Shown one piece after another: positions 8,597 through 16,815 of a stretch of 54,787 nt of DNA. Under the pieces are notes generated by a model. That model had not been told where the DNA came from. It did not search any database and saw only the letters and a program-made list of their open reading frames with translations. Source of the stretch: Bauldia sp. (GTDB lineage Bacteria > Pseudomonadota > Alphaproteobacteria > Rhizobiales > Kaistiaceae); the NCBI GenBank assembly GCA_020849325.1, contig JADLGL010000064.1, forward strand, positions 1 through 54,787, written 5' to 3'. The stretch's first letter is position 1. The number at the start of each line of letters is the position of its first letter. A program made the translations under genes and the position numbers.

Positions 8597-9784
8597 GTGG
8601 GGTCTGGCATGACCGATCCACGTGAACTGGTAGCCTACTCGTCGGACCCGGCGATCGTCGTCGACGGGCGTCAGAAGGTTCTTGCCTACAACAAGGCGGC
8701 GGCAGATCTTGTCGGTCTGCCGAGCGAGAGTCCCGCGTCGCTGACATGCGACGACATGCTGGGCGCCGTTCTTGCCGAGGGTGAGGCGGTCTGCTGCAGG
8801 CAGTGCGCCGCGATCACCAACCTTCGTCACCTCCACCCCTATGCGAGCGGCCCGTGCTTCGTCCGCGACAGGGCCGGAGGTCGCATCGCCGCGAACCTCC
8901 GGACGATGGCGATCCCCGGCGACGAGAACGACCTCGATCGCCCGGTGGCGATCATTTTCATCGCGCGGCCCGATGCGCCGCCCGCGGTTTCGGCCCCCGC
9001 CGATACCCGGCTGCACATCCAGGCGTTCGGGCGGTTCAGCGTTTCGTATCAGGGCCGCGGGCTACAGCTCGAGCAATGGCCGAGGAGACAGTCGGTCCAG
9101 CTGCTGAAGCTCCTCGTCGCGCACGCCGACCGTCCGCTCCACCGTGAACGCCTCATCGAGCATTTCTGGCCGGATGCCGACGCCGAGACCGGCTGGTGCC
9201 GGCTGAAAGTGACGGTGCATAGCCTCCGGCAGAAGCTTCGCGAAGCGGGCTTCGATCGCGAGGCCATCGTGACGGTCGATTCGTCGTACGTCCTCCAGAC
9301 CGAGGCGGTGCGGATCGACACCCGCGATTTCGAGGTTCTCGTTCGCGAAGGGCGCGATCATGAGCGCAACGATCGCATCGACGACGCCATCCGCTGCTAC
9401 GAAGAGGCCAAGCGCACCTATCGCGGCGACTTCATGGAGGGCGACCTCTATGCCGATTGGTGTGCCGAGGATCGCGAGCGGCTCTGCGAGACCTATATCG
9501 AGACCCTGAACGCATTGGCGCAACTGCATTTCCGGCGGCGCGCCTTCGCCGCCGCGGCCCAGGAATGCCACGCCGCCCTCGTTCGCGAGCCCTGCCGGGA
9601 GAGCATCCATCGGCTCCTGATGGAGTCCCTGATCGCCCTGCAGCGCCAGGACAGCGCGCTTCGCCAGTTCGAGAGATGCCGCCAGATTCTCCTTGCGGAG
9701 CTGGGGGTCGAGCCTTCGGCGGAGACATACGCGGTGGTTGCCCCGCTGCTCCGCCCGTCGCTGCCGCGCGTCGCGGCCGGGTAG
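8597..9784 (+). CDS. PAS-like plus winged-helix BTAD (SARP-like) transcriptional regulator
   Basis: The product is about 395 residues and has three parts. Residues 1-125 look like a PAS-type sensor (DPAIVVDGRQKVLAYNKAA) with five Cys, four of them in CDDM, AVCCRQC and GPCF; this suggests a metal, Fe-S or redox centre. Residues 138-237 are an OmpR-type winged helix (FGRFSVSYQGRGLQLEQWPRR). Residues 242-390 are the helical BTAD domain (RGDFMEGDLYADWC, LLMESLIALQRQDSALRQFE). Such SARP-like regulators are common in actinobacteria and rarer here. GTG 8597 has GAGGAG 8 bases upstream; ATG 8609 or GTG 8588 are alternatives. An FNR-type box precedes it. Targets are unknown. Confidence 0.82.
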   Translation: MGSGMTDPRELVAYSSDPAIVVDGRQKVLAYNKAAADLVGLPSESPASLTCDDMLGAVLAEGEAVCCRQCAAITNLRHLHPYASGPCFVRDRAGGRIAANLRTMAIPGDENDLDRPVAIIFIARPDAPPAVSAPADTRLHIQAFGRFSVSYQGRGLQLEQWPRRQSVQLLKLLVAHADRPLHRERLIEHFWPDADAETGWCRLKVTVHSLRQKLREAGFDREAIVTVDSSYVLQTEAVRIDTRDFEVLVREGRDHERNDRIDDAIRCYEEAKRTYRGDFMEGDLYADWCAEDRERLCETYIETLNALAQLHFRRRAFAAAAQECHAALVREPCRESIHRLLMESLIALQRQDSALRQFERCRQILLAELGVEPSAETYAVVAPLLRPSLPRVAAG

Positions 9785-9785
9785 G

Positions 9786-9845
9786 CGCCTCGCCCGTCGC
9801 TCCGGAGCGGCGGCTCTTTTCGCTTCTCCGCGACGGGGCGAGGCG
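9786..9845 (+). terminator. Long stem-loop directly after the PAS-BTAD gene
   Basis: The arm at 9786-9800 pairs with 9830-9845 over 15 pairs with one bulged base. An inner palindrome GCTCCGGAGC lies in the loop. The structure begins two bases past the stop codon. There is no clear T tract, so it may be a transcript-stabilising or Rho-assisted 3' end. Confidence 0.45.
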
Positions 9846-9910
9846 AACGGTCACGAGGGCAGAGGCATCGAGACGCCAACACGGACTCTTCCAGGTGCGT
9901 CGGTCTACTG

Positions 9911-10010
9911 GAGCGCGATCCGTTGAAGTCGGATCATGCCCGTCGCCCCGCTTCTGATCGAGTGTGATCGTTTCGAGGGACTGCCAGCCCCGTCTTCGGA
10001 TCATGCTCTC
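9911..10010 (+). repeat. Bipartite palindromic repeat, copy A
   Basis: This copy shows GATCCGTTGAAGTCGGATCATGC, a small hairpin with GATCCG/CGGATC arms, then about 20 bases, then GAGTGTGATC and CTTCGGATCATGCTC, a longer imperfect hairpin. The same two-part layout recurs at 20312, 23485, 39222 and 40677. It fills part of the 418-base gap between the regulator and the KAS III-like gene; the rest (10011-10202) shows no convincing gene. Confidence 0.75.
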
Positions 10011-10202
10011 TTGCTTCGGAGCAAGAGCGACGTGGCGGGACCCTCGTATCGTGGTCTCCGAGGCATGGCTCCGACAGGGCTGGTGCAGCGGAAAGGCGTT
10101 GGTGACGATGACGGCGAAGCGGCACTGCAGCCGCGGATTGTCCGAGGGCGGCGCAGGCAGCGTGCGAGCGGCTGCGCGTGGCCCGGAGCAGTCCGGGATC
10201 GC

Positions 10203-11204
10203 ATGACAGGAGGAGACCGCCCGCTCGAGATCGTCGGGTTCGGCCGGTACCTGCCCACGCGCGTCGTGACCAACGAGGAACTCGAGCGCGCCTGTTGCCT
10301 GCAACCCGGCTGGATCGAGCGGCACACCGGTGTCCGGGAGAGGCGATGGGCAGGCCCCCATGAAAGCAACTCGGTGATGGGCGCGGCCGCCGCCCGCGCG
10401 GCCGCCGCCGATGCCGGGCTCGGCATCGAGGACTTCGACCTGATCCTGTGTGCTGCCGGGACGCCGGAGCAGTCGATCCCGGACAATTCGGCCCTGATCC
10501 ATCGCGAGCTCGGGCTCGGTCAGTCGGGCGTCGCGGCCATGTCGGTCAACCTGACCTGCCTGTCGTTTCTTGCCGCCCTCGATCTTGCGGCGTCGATGCT
10601 GGCCGAGGACCGCTATCGGATGATCCTCGTCGTCACGAGCGACATCACGTCGGTGGGGCTTTCGCTGAAGGACCCGGCGAGCGCGACGCTCTTCGGGGAT
10701 GCCGCTGCGGCAGTGGCGGTGACGAGAACGCCCGCCGGGGAGAGCAGCCGGCTCCAGGAGGTACGCTTCGAAACGTACGGAGCCGCCGCCGATCTGATCG
10801 AAGTGCGCGGCGGCGGTTCGCGGCGTCACCCGGACAATCCGGCGATGTCGCGGGAAGACAACTTCGTCTCCCTGAACGGGCAGCGCATCTACCGGATGGC
10901 GAGGCGCTACCAGAACGGCTTCCTCGATCGGCTTCGCAAGGGACTGGCGACGTCGCCCGGCTCAATCCGTCTCGCGATCCCGCACCAGGCGAGCGGCCAT
11001 TCGCTGCGTGCCCTCCGCCGCAACGGGTTTCGCGATGAGCAGATCGTGGTCACGCTCGATCGCTTCGGCAACTGCGCGGCGAGTTCGCTGCCGCTCACGC
11101 TCCATGAGGCCGTTCTGTCGGGTCGCGCGCGGCGGGGCGATGAACTCCTCCTCGCCGGCGTCGGCGCGGGCGTCACCTTCGGCGGGGTGATCCTCACCCT
11201 GTAG
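10203..11204 (+). CDS. 3-oxoacyl-ACP synthase III-like (KAS III/FabH family) protein
   Basis: This 333-residue thiolase-fold enzyme is of the FabH family, which condenses an acyl-CoA with malonyl-ACP or related donors. The catalytic triad is intact: Cys119 in VNLTCLSF, His261 in IPHQASGHS and Asn290 in GNCAASSLP. The N terminus has the usual IVGFGRYLPTRVVTNEEL opening and HTGVRERRW. Asn is followed by Cys-Ala rather than the Thr-Ser common in housekeeping FabH, so a dedicated role is likely. No other fatty acid synthesis genes lie nearby. Start ATG 10203 follows an AGGAGA-poor region, and the frame is open further upstream through repeat DNA. Confidence 0.85.
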   Translation: MTGGDRPLEIVGFGRYLPTRVVTNEELERACCLQPGWIERHTGVRERRWAGPHESNSVMGAAAARAAAADAGLGIEDFDLILCAAGTPEQSIPDNSALIHRELGLGQSGVAAMSVNLTCLSFLAALDLAASMLAEDRYRMILVVTSDITSVGLSLKDPASATLFGDAAAAVAVTRTPAGESSRLQEVRFETYGAAADLIEVRGGGSRRHPDNPAMSREDNFVSLNGQRIYRMARRYQNGFLDRLRKGLATSPGSIRLAIPHQASGHSLRALRRNGFRDEQIVVTLDRFGNCAASSLPLTLHEAVLSGRARRGDELLLAGVGAGVTFGGVILTL

Positions 11205-11268
11205 CGGACGGACGCATTCGCAAGACTCCGGGCTGGCGTCGCAACGGCTCTGCACGCGTGCCTGTGCC

Positions 11269-11290
11269 CCTCGCCCCGAACGGGGCGGGG
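11269..11290 (+). terminator. Strong GC hairpin after the KAS III-like gene
   Basis: A 10-pair stem CCTCGCCCCG / CGGGGCGGGG with an AA loop lies 64 bases past the stop. No T run follows on either strand, so intrinsic termination is uncertain. The rest of the gap 11205-11452 holds no visible gene. Confidence 0.45.
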
Positions 11291-11452
11291 CGAAAATGAA
11301 CGGTCGCCCCGGGACTGACCCGAATGCGCCAAACCAAGTCTGCCGCCGGGGATTTTGCCGGGGAGCAAAGACGATCCGCTTCCGGGGCCTCAGTATGCTG
11401 GGTGGCGCAGTCTGGAGACGTCGAACACGGCGCCTGGACAGGAGCAACCCCG

Positions 11453-11809
11453 ATGGCAGCGTTGACCGCGGATGAGGACATCACCGATCTCGTCGCCAGG
11501 TTCCGCAGGGTCGTGTCCTCGATCGACCTCGACCGGGACTGCCTGACGACGCTGAGCGGCGCCCTGACGAGATTCACCGCCCTCGAGAGCCGGCGGCAGC
11601 TGCGCAAATCGTTGGCGGAGGCGCGCGAGAAGAAGGATCAGATCATTTCGCGCATCGCCTTCCTGGCCGAGCTCGACGAACTCAACGAGAGCGAATCCGA
11701 TCGTTCGGTATTCGCCGAGATGGCGCTACTGTTCGATGAGATCTCGGACGCGGCGATGGAGGCGGCCAAGGCGATGCGACTCTCCGAGGAGCGTCGGCCG
11801 GCGCACTGA
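11453..11809 (+). CDS. Small helical orphan protein, paralogue of the one at 38803
   Basis: I do not recognise this 118-residue, charged, largely helical protein. It shares a full-length pattern with the product at 38803-39159: DxxTDLVxRFxxxxSxxxLDxxC near the N terminus, GALxRFTxLExRR in the middle, AREKKDQIISRIAFLAELDEL matching ARGRKDDIIARLAFLTELESL, then ESDRSxFAExAxLFxEIxxAAxEAA. The start ATG 11453 has AGGAG at good spacing. It lies beside fnr (convergent), and the copy at 38803 follows the nar-mob-moaA operon, so both sit with anaerobic genes. No signal peptide or membrane segment; a coiled, dimeric helical bundle is likely. Confidence 0.8.
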   Translation: MAALTADEDITDLVARFRRVVSSIDLDRDCLTTLSGALTRFTALESRRQLRKSLAEAREKKDQIISRIAFLAELDELNESESDRSVFAEMALLFDEISDAAMEAAKAMRLSEERRPAH

Positions 11810-11871
11810 CGAAGGTCATGTCCTCGTCGGCTCCGCCCGCTCTCTCCTGTGGCAGGCGCTTCGTGTCGCGC

Positions 11872-12588
11872 CTACCGGGTCAGCTCCTCCAGCTTCGCAT
11901 GGTCGAGAATGCGCACGCCGCCCGGCACGATGACGATGAGGCGCCGGCGGGCGAGTGCGGTCAGCGTCCGGCTCACGGTCGAAATACCGAGACCGAGATA
12001 GTCGCCGAGGTCCTGCCGCGTCATTGGCAGTGGAACCAGTGATCCGGCACCGCCCCGGTGCCAGCGATCCCGAAACCCGACCAGGAAGGAGGCGACCTTC
12101 CGTTCCGCACTCCGGGCCCCGAGGAGAGACAGCTGGTCATAGACGAGGCCAAGATCGCGCGCCGCCGAGCCGTAGACACCCTGAACCGAGCGTCGCGTCC
12201 GGGAGAAATAGTCCCAGAAGGCCGTTCGCGGAAACCGGCACACGACGACGGGACCGAGCGTGTCGGCACTGTAAGGCTGCGTCGGCCCGAGGAGCGCGCC
12301 GACAAGCTCTCCCGGCAACGTGAACCCGACCAGCTGGCGCTGGCCGTCGGGCATGATCCGGAAATCTCGAAGGACACCCCGCACCACGCTGTAGACCGAA
12401 TGAACCGGGTCACCCTCGCTGAAGAGCGTCGTCTGCGCGGGGATCGACAGTTCCATGCCGATGGAAGTCAGCTCCGCGAAGCTGTCGGTATCGAGCGTCG
12501 AGCACACGGAGACGTTTCGGACCGGGCACGCCGGGCAGTTCCGCAGCGGCTCCGGCGGGTTCGCGCGCGAGCGCTGAGAGATGTTCAT
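11872..12588 (-). CDS. fnr: Fnr/Crp-family oxygen-responsive regulator
   Basis: This is a 238-residue Crp/Fnr regulator with a cyclic-nucleotide-type beta-roll, dimer helix and HTH. Cys18, Cys21, Cys29 (CPACPVRNVSVC) and Cys117 match the four [4Fe-4S] ligands of E. coli FNR in spacing, so it should sense O2. The HTH (MTRQDLGDYLGLGISTVSRTL) keeps Ser206 and Arg207, but the position of FNR Glu209, which reads the G of TTGAT, is Ser203. DNA specificity may therefore differ from classic FNR. Start ATG 12588 is preferred over an upstream ATG at 12621. It is divergent from nnrS, so the shared 190-base gap holds both promoters. Confidence 0.9.
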   Translation of the reverse strand: MNISQRSRANPPEPLRNCPACPVRNVSVCSTLDTDSFAELTSIGMELSIPAQTTLFSEGDPVHSVYSVVRGVLRDFRIMPDGQRQLVGFTLPGELVGALLGPTQPYSADTLGPVVVCRFPRTAFWDYFSRTRRSVQGVYGSAARDLGLVYDQLSLLGARSAERKVASFLVGFRDRWHRGGAGSLVPLPMTRQDLGDYLGLGISTVSRTLTALARRRLIVIVPGGVRILDHAKLEELTR

Positions 12589-12779
12589 GATTACACCGTC
12601 CAAACTCCGCCGATACGACACCGGTCACGATGGCCCTCGCGGTCGTCCGAACAATGCGACATTAAGCTACCCGCCATCCCGAAGCCGCGGCCGCGTTCCG
12701 GACCTCGAGGGGGTTCGTCGTTCCCGCGCCCCGCGGTAGTCTCGATCAAGACAGTGTTCCCACGTGACGGGGCCATCGC

Positions 12780-13979
12780 ATGACCAGCACCGCCGAACGG
12801 ATACGAACCTGGCGAGGCCCCGCGATCCTGACCTTCGGCTTTCGCCCGTTCTTCTTCGGTGCCGCGGTCTGGGCGGCGGTCGCCATGGCGTTTTGGGTTC
12901 CGATGTCATCGGGGCGTGCTTCGCTGCCTACGGCCTTCGATCCGGTGAGCTGGCATGCGCATGAGTTCCTCTTCGGCTATCTCGGTGCGGTCGCCGCCGG
13001 GTTCCTCCTGACGGCCGTCCCCAACTGGACGGGCCGGCTGCCCATCGTGGGCTGGCCGCTTGCAGCGCTTGCGACGCTATGGCTCGCCGGGCGGCTCGCG
13101 ATCCTCGTCTCGGCATCGCTCCCGCCGGTCGCCGTCGCCGCGATCGACCTCGCTTTCCCGGTCGCCCTCGCCGTGGCCATCGGGCGCGAGATCGTCGTCG
13201 GCAGGAACTGGCGAAACCTGATGGTGCTGGGGACGCTTGCGCTCTTCCTCCTCGGCAACGCCGTCTTCCACTGGGAGGCCGCCGGGGCGAAGTTCGCCGC
13301 GGAGGGCTTTGGCCTCCGGATCGGCGTGGCGGCGGCCATCATGATGATCGCCGTGATCGGTGGGCGGATCGTGCCATCGTTCACGCGCAACTGGCTGGTC
13401 AAGCGTGGCGGAGGGCGTCTCCCGACACCGCCGATGCAGCGTTTCGACGTCGTGGCGCTGGTGGTCCTGCTGGTGGCGCTCCTGGTGTGGATAGGGCTGC
13501 CGGCGCACGCGATCACCGGCGCCGCGCTTCTGCTGGCCGGCGGGCTCCACATCGCGCGACTCGCCCGCTGGGCCGGGTACCGGACCCTCGCCGAACCGCT
13601 GGTCTCCGTGCTTCACGGCGGCTACCTCTTCGTCCCGCTCGGCGCGCTTGCGCTGGGGGTCGCGATCCTGTTCCCCGGTTCGCTCGCCGTTGCTGCGGCG
13701 CAGCACCTCTGGATGGGCGGAGCGATCGGGCTGATGACCCTGGCGGTCATGACGCGCGCAACGCTGGGTCATACCGGGCAGGAGCTGACGGCCGGCCCGT
13801 GGACCGTGGCGCTCTATGTCGCCCTGATCGCGTCGGTTCTGGCGCGGGTTGCCGCCGGGGTTCTGCCGACCGCAGCGACCCTCCTGTACGGCCTTTCGGG
13901 TCTCACCTGGGTCGGCGCCTTCGCCGGATTCGCCATCCTCTACGGCCCGCTCCTCCTGCGCCCGAGGGCGCCGGGCTGA
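12780..13979 (+). CDS. nnrS: NnrS family heme/copper membrane protein
   Basis: NnrS is a polytopic membrane protein found with denitrification genes; it protects against nitrosative stress and binds heme and copper in known cases. The 399-residue product has about 12 hydrophobic segments. Recognisable are GFRPFFFGAAVWA near residue 20, WHAHEFLFGYLGAVAAGFLLTAVPNWTGR (residues 58-86), MMIAVIGGRIVPSFTRNWL and TLAVMTRATLGHTGQEL near residue 330, with conserved His residues. It starts at ATG 12780. It is divergently placed from fnr, suggesting anaerobic or NO control, although no NO reductase is in the window. Confidence 0.94.
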   Translation: MTSTAERIRTWRGPAILTFGFRPFFFGAAVWAAVAMAFWVPMSSGRASLPTAFDPVSWHAHEFLFGYLGAVAAGFLLTAVPNWTGRLPIVGWPLAALATLWLAGRLAILVSASLPPVAVAAIDLAFPVALAVAIGREIVVGRNWRNLMVLGTLALFLLGNAVFHWEAAGAKFAAEGFGLRIGVAAAIMMIAVIGGRIVPSFTRNWLVKRGGGRLPTPPMQRFDVVALVVLLVALLVWIGLPAHAITGAALLLAGGLHIARLARWAGYRTLAEPLVSVLHGGYLFVPLGALALGVAILFPGSLAVAAAQHLWMGGAIGLMTLAVMTRATLGHTGQELTAGPWTVALYVALIASVLARVAAGVLPTAATLLYGLSGLTWVGAFAGFAILYGPLLLRPRAPG

Positions 13980-14049
13980 AACGCGGGACCGGGCAGGGGC
14001 TGCGCCCGCGCCACAGGCCGCTCGGCCTCGTTGCGACCCGACGGATTTC

Positions 14050-14070
14050 TTGACACGGACGGGGTGTCAG
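14050..14070. promoter_or_regulatory. Inverted repeat between nnrS and the CMD gene
   Basis: TGACAC and GTGTCA arms are separated by 7 bases, preceded by T to give a TTGACA-like element. It could be an operator/-35 region for the gene at 14130, 60 bases on, or a weak hairpin after nnrS. No T run follows. Confidence 0.35.
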
Positions 14071-14129
14071 CCGTCGTGTCTGGAATGAGGAGCGGGTCGA
14101 GGGCCCGAATTCGAAGGGAGTAACGGAGC

Positions 14130-14450
14130 ATGTCGGACGACAGTCATCTTCCAGGGGCCGCGCGTGAGATCGCCGCGAAATACCCGGATGTGTGGGCGGC
14201 GTTTGCCGCGCTCGGAGAAGCCACCAGCAAGGCGGGACCGATCGATGGCGCGACCCTCCGGCTGATCAAGATCGCGCTGGCGATCGGCGCCGGCCTCGAG
14301 GGCGCGGTTCACTCTCACGTGCGCCGGGCCGTCGCCGAGGGGATTGCCGCCGACATGATCCGCCATGTCGCGCTGGTGGCGATCCCGACGCTTGGGTTCC
14401 CGGCGGCGCTCCGCGCGCTCAGCTGGGTCGAGGACATCACCGGCGACTGA
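14130..14450 (+). CDS. Carboxymuconolactone decarboxylase (AhpD-like) family protein
   Basis: This is a 106-residue all-helical CMD-fold protein. The core GATLRLIKIALAIGAGLEGAVHSHVRRAVAEG is the family signature, but the CxxC redox pair of peroxidase-type members is absent (the position reads VHSH). So it is unlikely to be a thiol peroxidase; a decarboxylase-like or binding role is open. The start ATG 14130 follows GGGAGTAACGG. It converges on the orphan molybdopterin oxidoreductase and follows nnrS; no substrate can be inferred. Confidence 0.85.
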   Translation: MSDDSHLPGAAREIAAKYPDVWAAFAALGEATSKAGPIDGATLRLIKIALAIGAGLEGAVHSHVRRAVAEGIAADMIRHVALVAIPTLGFPAALRALSWVEDITGD

Positions 14451-14511
14451 GAACGCCCCTGCCGCACCGGCGCCGCGTCGGCACGCGAGCCATCGCCCAC
14501 CGCATCCGATG

Positions 14512-16815
14512 CTACGCGATGCGCGTCACCTCGCACAGGTAGGCCCGCATGGCATTCGAGCCCGACGGGGCGTCGGCGATCGCGCCATCGATCGCCTCGT
14601 TGTAGGATTCGTCGCGGGGGCTCCAGGGGCTGGCGGGGGTCCACCAGCCATATTGCGCGCACACCACGTCGGTCCGCATGCCCGGCGTCAGTTCGGCATG
14701 CGCGGTGAAATGGCCGTGCGGCGTCGAGACGGTGACGTGGTCGCCGTGAAGGATGCCGCGTACCGCGGCTGCCTCCGGATGAATCTGCACCAGAGCGTGA
14801 GGCATGGCCTCGCGGATGGAGGAGTCCTGCCGCTGCTGGCTGTGACAGAACTGGGGCCATTTCGCACAGGTGAGGCGGAGGGGGAACGCCGGGAGATCGG
14901 GTCGGCCCTCCGGGCTCATTGCCGGGGCGTGGTAGGTCGGCAGCGGATCCTCGCCGATCCTGCCCAGTGAGGTCGCCAGCAGCTCGACCCGACCGCTCGC
15001 GGTGGCGAAGCCCGCCTGCCGGGCACGCCCGATACCGGACCCGACGTCCACCCTGACGCCGCGCGGGTTCGCTCGCAGCGTCTCCAGCGAGACGCCGGTG
15101 GGTTCGAGCACATGCCTGAGGCCGTCATCCGGATTGCCGCCGAAGAAGCGTTCCGCAAGCCCGAGCCGGGTCGCCAACTGAAACACGATGTCGGTATCGG
15201 AGCGGCTCTCGCCGACGGGCGGGACGACCGCCGGCCGCAATTGCAGCCATCCCTCGGCCTCGGCGTCGACCGCAAACCCCGCCTGCAGCCCCGACCGTTC
15301 CCAGGCGGAGGCAGCCGGAAGCACGAGGTCGGCCTGCTGGCACGATGGCGTGGGGAACAGTTCGGTGGCGACGAAGAAATCGAGTGCCGACAATGCGTCC
15401 TGGGGCCGCTCGGTGCCGGGCTTCGTCAGCGCGAAATTGCCGCCGAAGGAGACGAGAGCGCGGATCGCGTAGGGATCGCGCGTCGTGATGGTCCGGAACA
15501 GGTCCCGCGTGGTGATCCAGCCCCGGCGGGGAGGACCCAGCGGCCGGTCATCGATCCCGAGGGTCCGGGCGCGCGTGTCGCCCGTCACCCATTCGAAGCC
15601 GGCGATGTCCCGCGTGGCCGGGCGGTTGAACCAGACGTTGCCACCCTCGGCGTCCAGACTGCCGGTGAGCGCGTAGAGGACGGTGAGCGCGCGGGAGGTC
15701 TGTGTCGCATGCGAATGCTGTGCGGTGCCGGTCCAGGTGAAGAACGAGACCGGGCGCGCATCGGTCAGCCAGTCTGCGAGGCGCTCCACGTCCGCGACGG
15801 CGAGGCCGGTGATGTTCGCCACCCGCTCCGGCGGGTACTCCGCGCAGCGCTCGCGCAGGCGTGCAAGCACCGGACGGCAGGTGACGACGCCACCGCCGCA
15901 CGGCACTTGTCGCACCCCGGACAGGGATGCGGCCACCCCTTGACGCAGGGGCCGCGCCGCGTCGGCGACATCGTCCCACACCAGCGGGGTGGCGGTGCCG
16001 CCGGGGCCGATGAGGTCGGCCTCCGTCAGCACTGCGCCGTCATCGTCGCGGACGAGGAAGGGGGCGTCGGTGAAGCGGCGCAGGAACGCTTCGTCGGCGC
16101 CGCCCCGTTCGAGGAGAAGGTGGGCCAGCCCGAGCGCAAGCGCGCCATCGGTGCCGGGCCGTAAACCCAGCCAGAGGTCGGCGCTGCGGGCGAGGCCCTG
16201 CCGCCGGGGATCGATGACGACGAGTTTCGCTCCGCGCCGCTGGGCCGCCCGGATCGGCTCGACCTGCGACAGCCAGGTGGCCGTCGGATTGAAGCCCCAC
16301 AGCAGGATGGTTCCGGTGTGGGCATAGTCCGGCATTCCGATGCCGGCGCCCCAGGTCAGCCCTGGTGTGAAGTCTTTGTGCCAATTGCAGTTTTCAGTAG
16401 CGAACACCAGATTGGGACTGCCGAAGGCATGCGCCAGCCGGTGAATCCACCCGAAGCTGTCGGCAATGGCGGTCCCGCTCGGCGTGGTCACGGCGAACGC
16501 CACGGCCTCCGGACCATCGGCGGCGGCGATCGCCTCGAGCCGGCTCGCCACGAGATCGAGTGCCTCCTCCCAGCTGATCGGCCGGAACTCCGGATCGCCG
16601 CTGCCCTTGGGCGCGGTGCGCAACAGGGGCGTGGTCAACCGGTCGGGGTGATGGACGAACTCGGGTGCGGTCCTCGCCTTGATGCAGATGGCGCCGCCGG
16701 TCGGATGGTCGAGATCCCGTTCGACCCGGACCAGACGACCGTCTTCCACGCTGGCCATGCAGCCGCACCGCGAGATGCAGAGTGCGCAATAGGTTGGAAC
16801 GCGACTGACAGCCAT
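14512..16815 (-). CDS. Orphan molybdopterin (DMSO reductase family) oxidoreductase
   Basis: This 767-residue Mo-bis-MGD enzyme has an N-terminal [4Fe-4S] motif: Cys10, Cys13, Cys17 and Cys44 (CALCISRC, then AICIKA). Cys143 in FATENCNWHKDF is the probable Mo ligand. Cofactor-binding stretches include LLWGFNPTATW and FSFGGNFALTKPGTERP-like segments (here VSFGGNFALTKPG), and a C-terminal MopB_CT domain ends near the stop. There is no Tat signal, so it is probably cytoplasmic. No electron-transfer subunit, membrane anchor or chaperone is adjacent. ATG 16815 has AAGGG at proper spacing; ATG 16821 is an alternative. The substrate is unknown; it resembles neither NarG nor NasA closely. Confidence 0.88.
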   Translation of the reverse strand: MAVSRVPTYCALCISRCGCMASVEDGRLVRVERDLDHPTGGAICIKARTAPEFVHHPDRLTTPLLRTAPKGSGDPEFRPISWEEALDLVASRLEAIAAADGPEAVAFAVTTPSGTAIADSFGWIHRLAHAFGSPNLVFATENCNWHKDFTPGLTWGAGIGMPDYAHTGTILLWGFNPTATWLSQVEPIRAAQRRGAKLVVIDPRRQGLARSADLWLGLRPGTDGALALGLAHLLLERGGADEAFLRRFTDAPFLVRDDDGAVLTEADLIGPGGTATPLVWDDVADAARPLRQGVAASLSGVRQVPCGGGVVTCRPVLARLRERCAEYPPERVANITGLAVADVERLADWLTDARPVSFFTWTGTAQHSHATQTSRALTVLYALTGSLDAEGGNVWFNRPATRDIAGFEWVTGDTRARTLGIDDRPLGPPRRGWITTRDLFRTITTRDPYAIRALVSFGGNFALTKPGTERPQDALSALDFFVATELFPTPSCQQADLVLPAASAWERSGLQAGFAVDAEAEGWLQLRPAVVPPVGESRSDTDIVFQLATRLGLAERFFGGNPDDGLRHVLEPTGVSLETLRANPRGVRVDVGSGIGRARQAGFATASGRVELLATSLGRIGEDPLPTYHAPAMSPEGRPDLPAFPLRLTCAKWPQFCHSQQRQDSSIREAMPHALVQIHPEAAAVRGILHGDHVTVSTPHGHFTAHAELTPGMRTDVVCAQYGWWTPASPWSPRDESYNEAIDGAIADAPSGSNAMRAYLCEVTRIA

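Noticed and set aside
12738-12755. FNR half-box (ATCAA) before nnrS
   Set aside because: Only one arm matches; the other (GTAGT) misses three of five positions.
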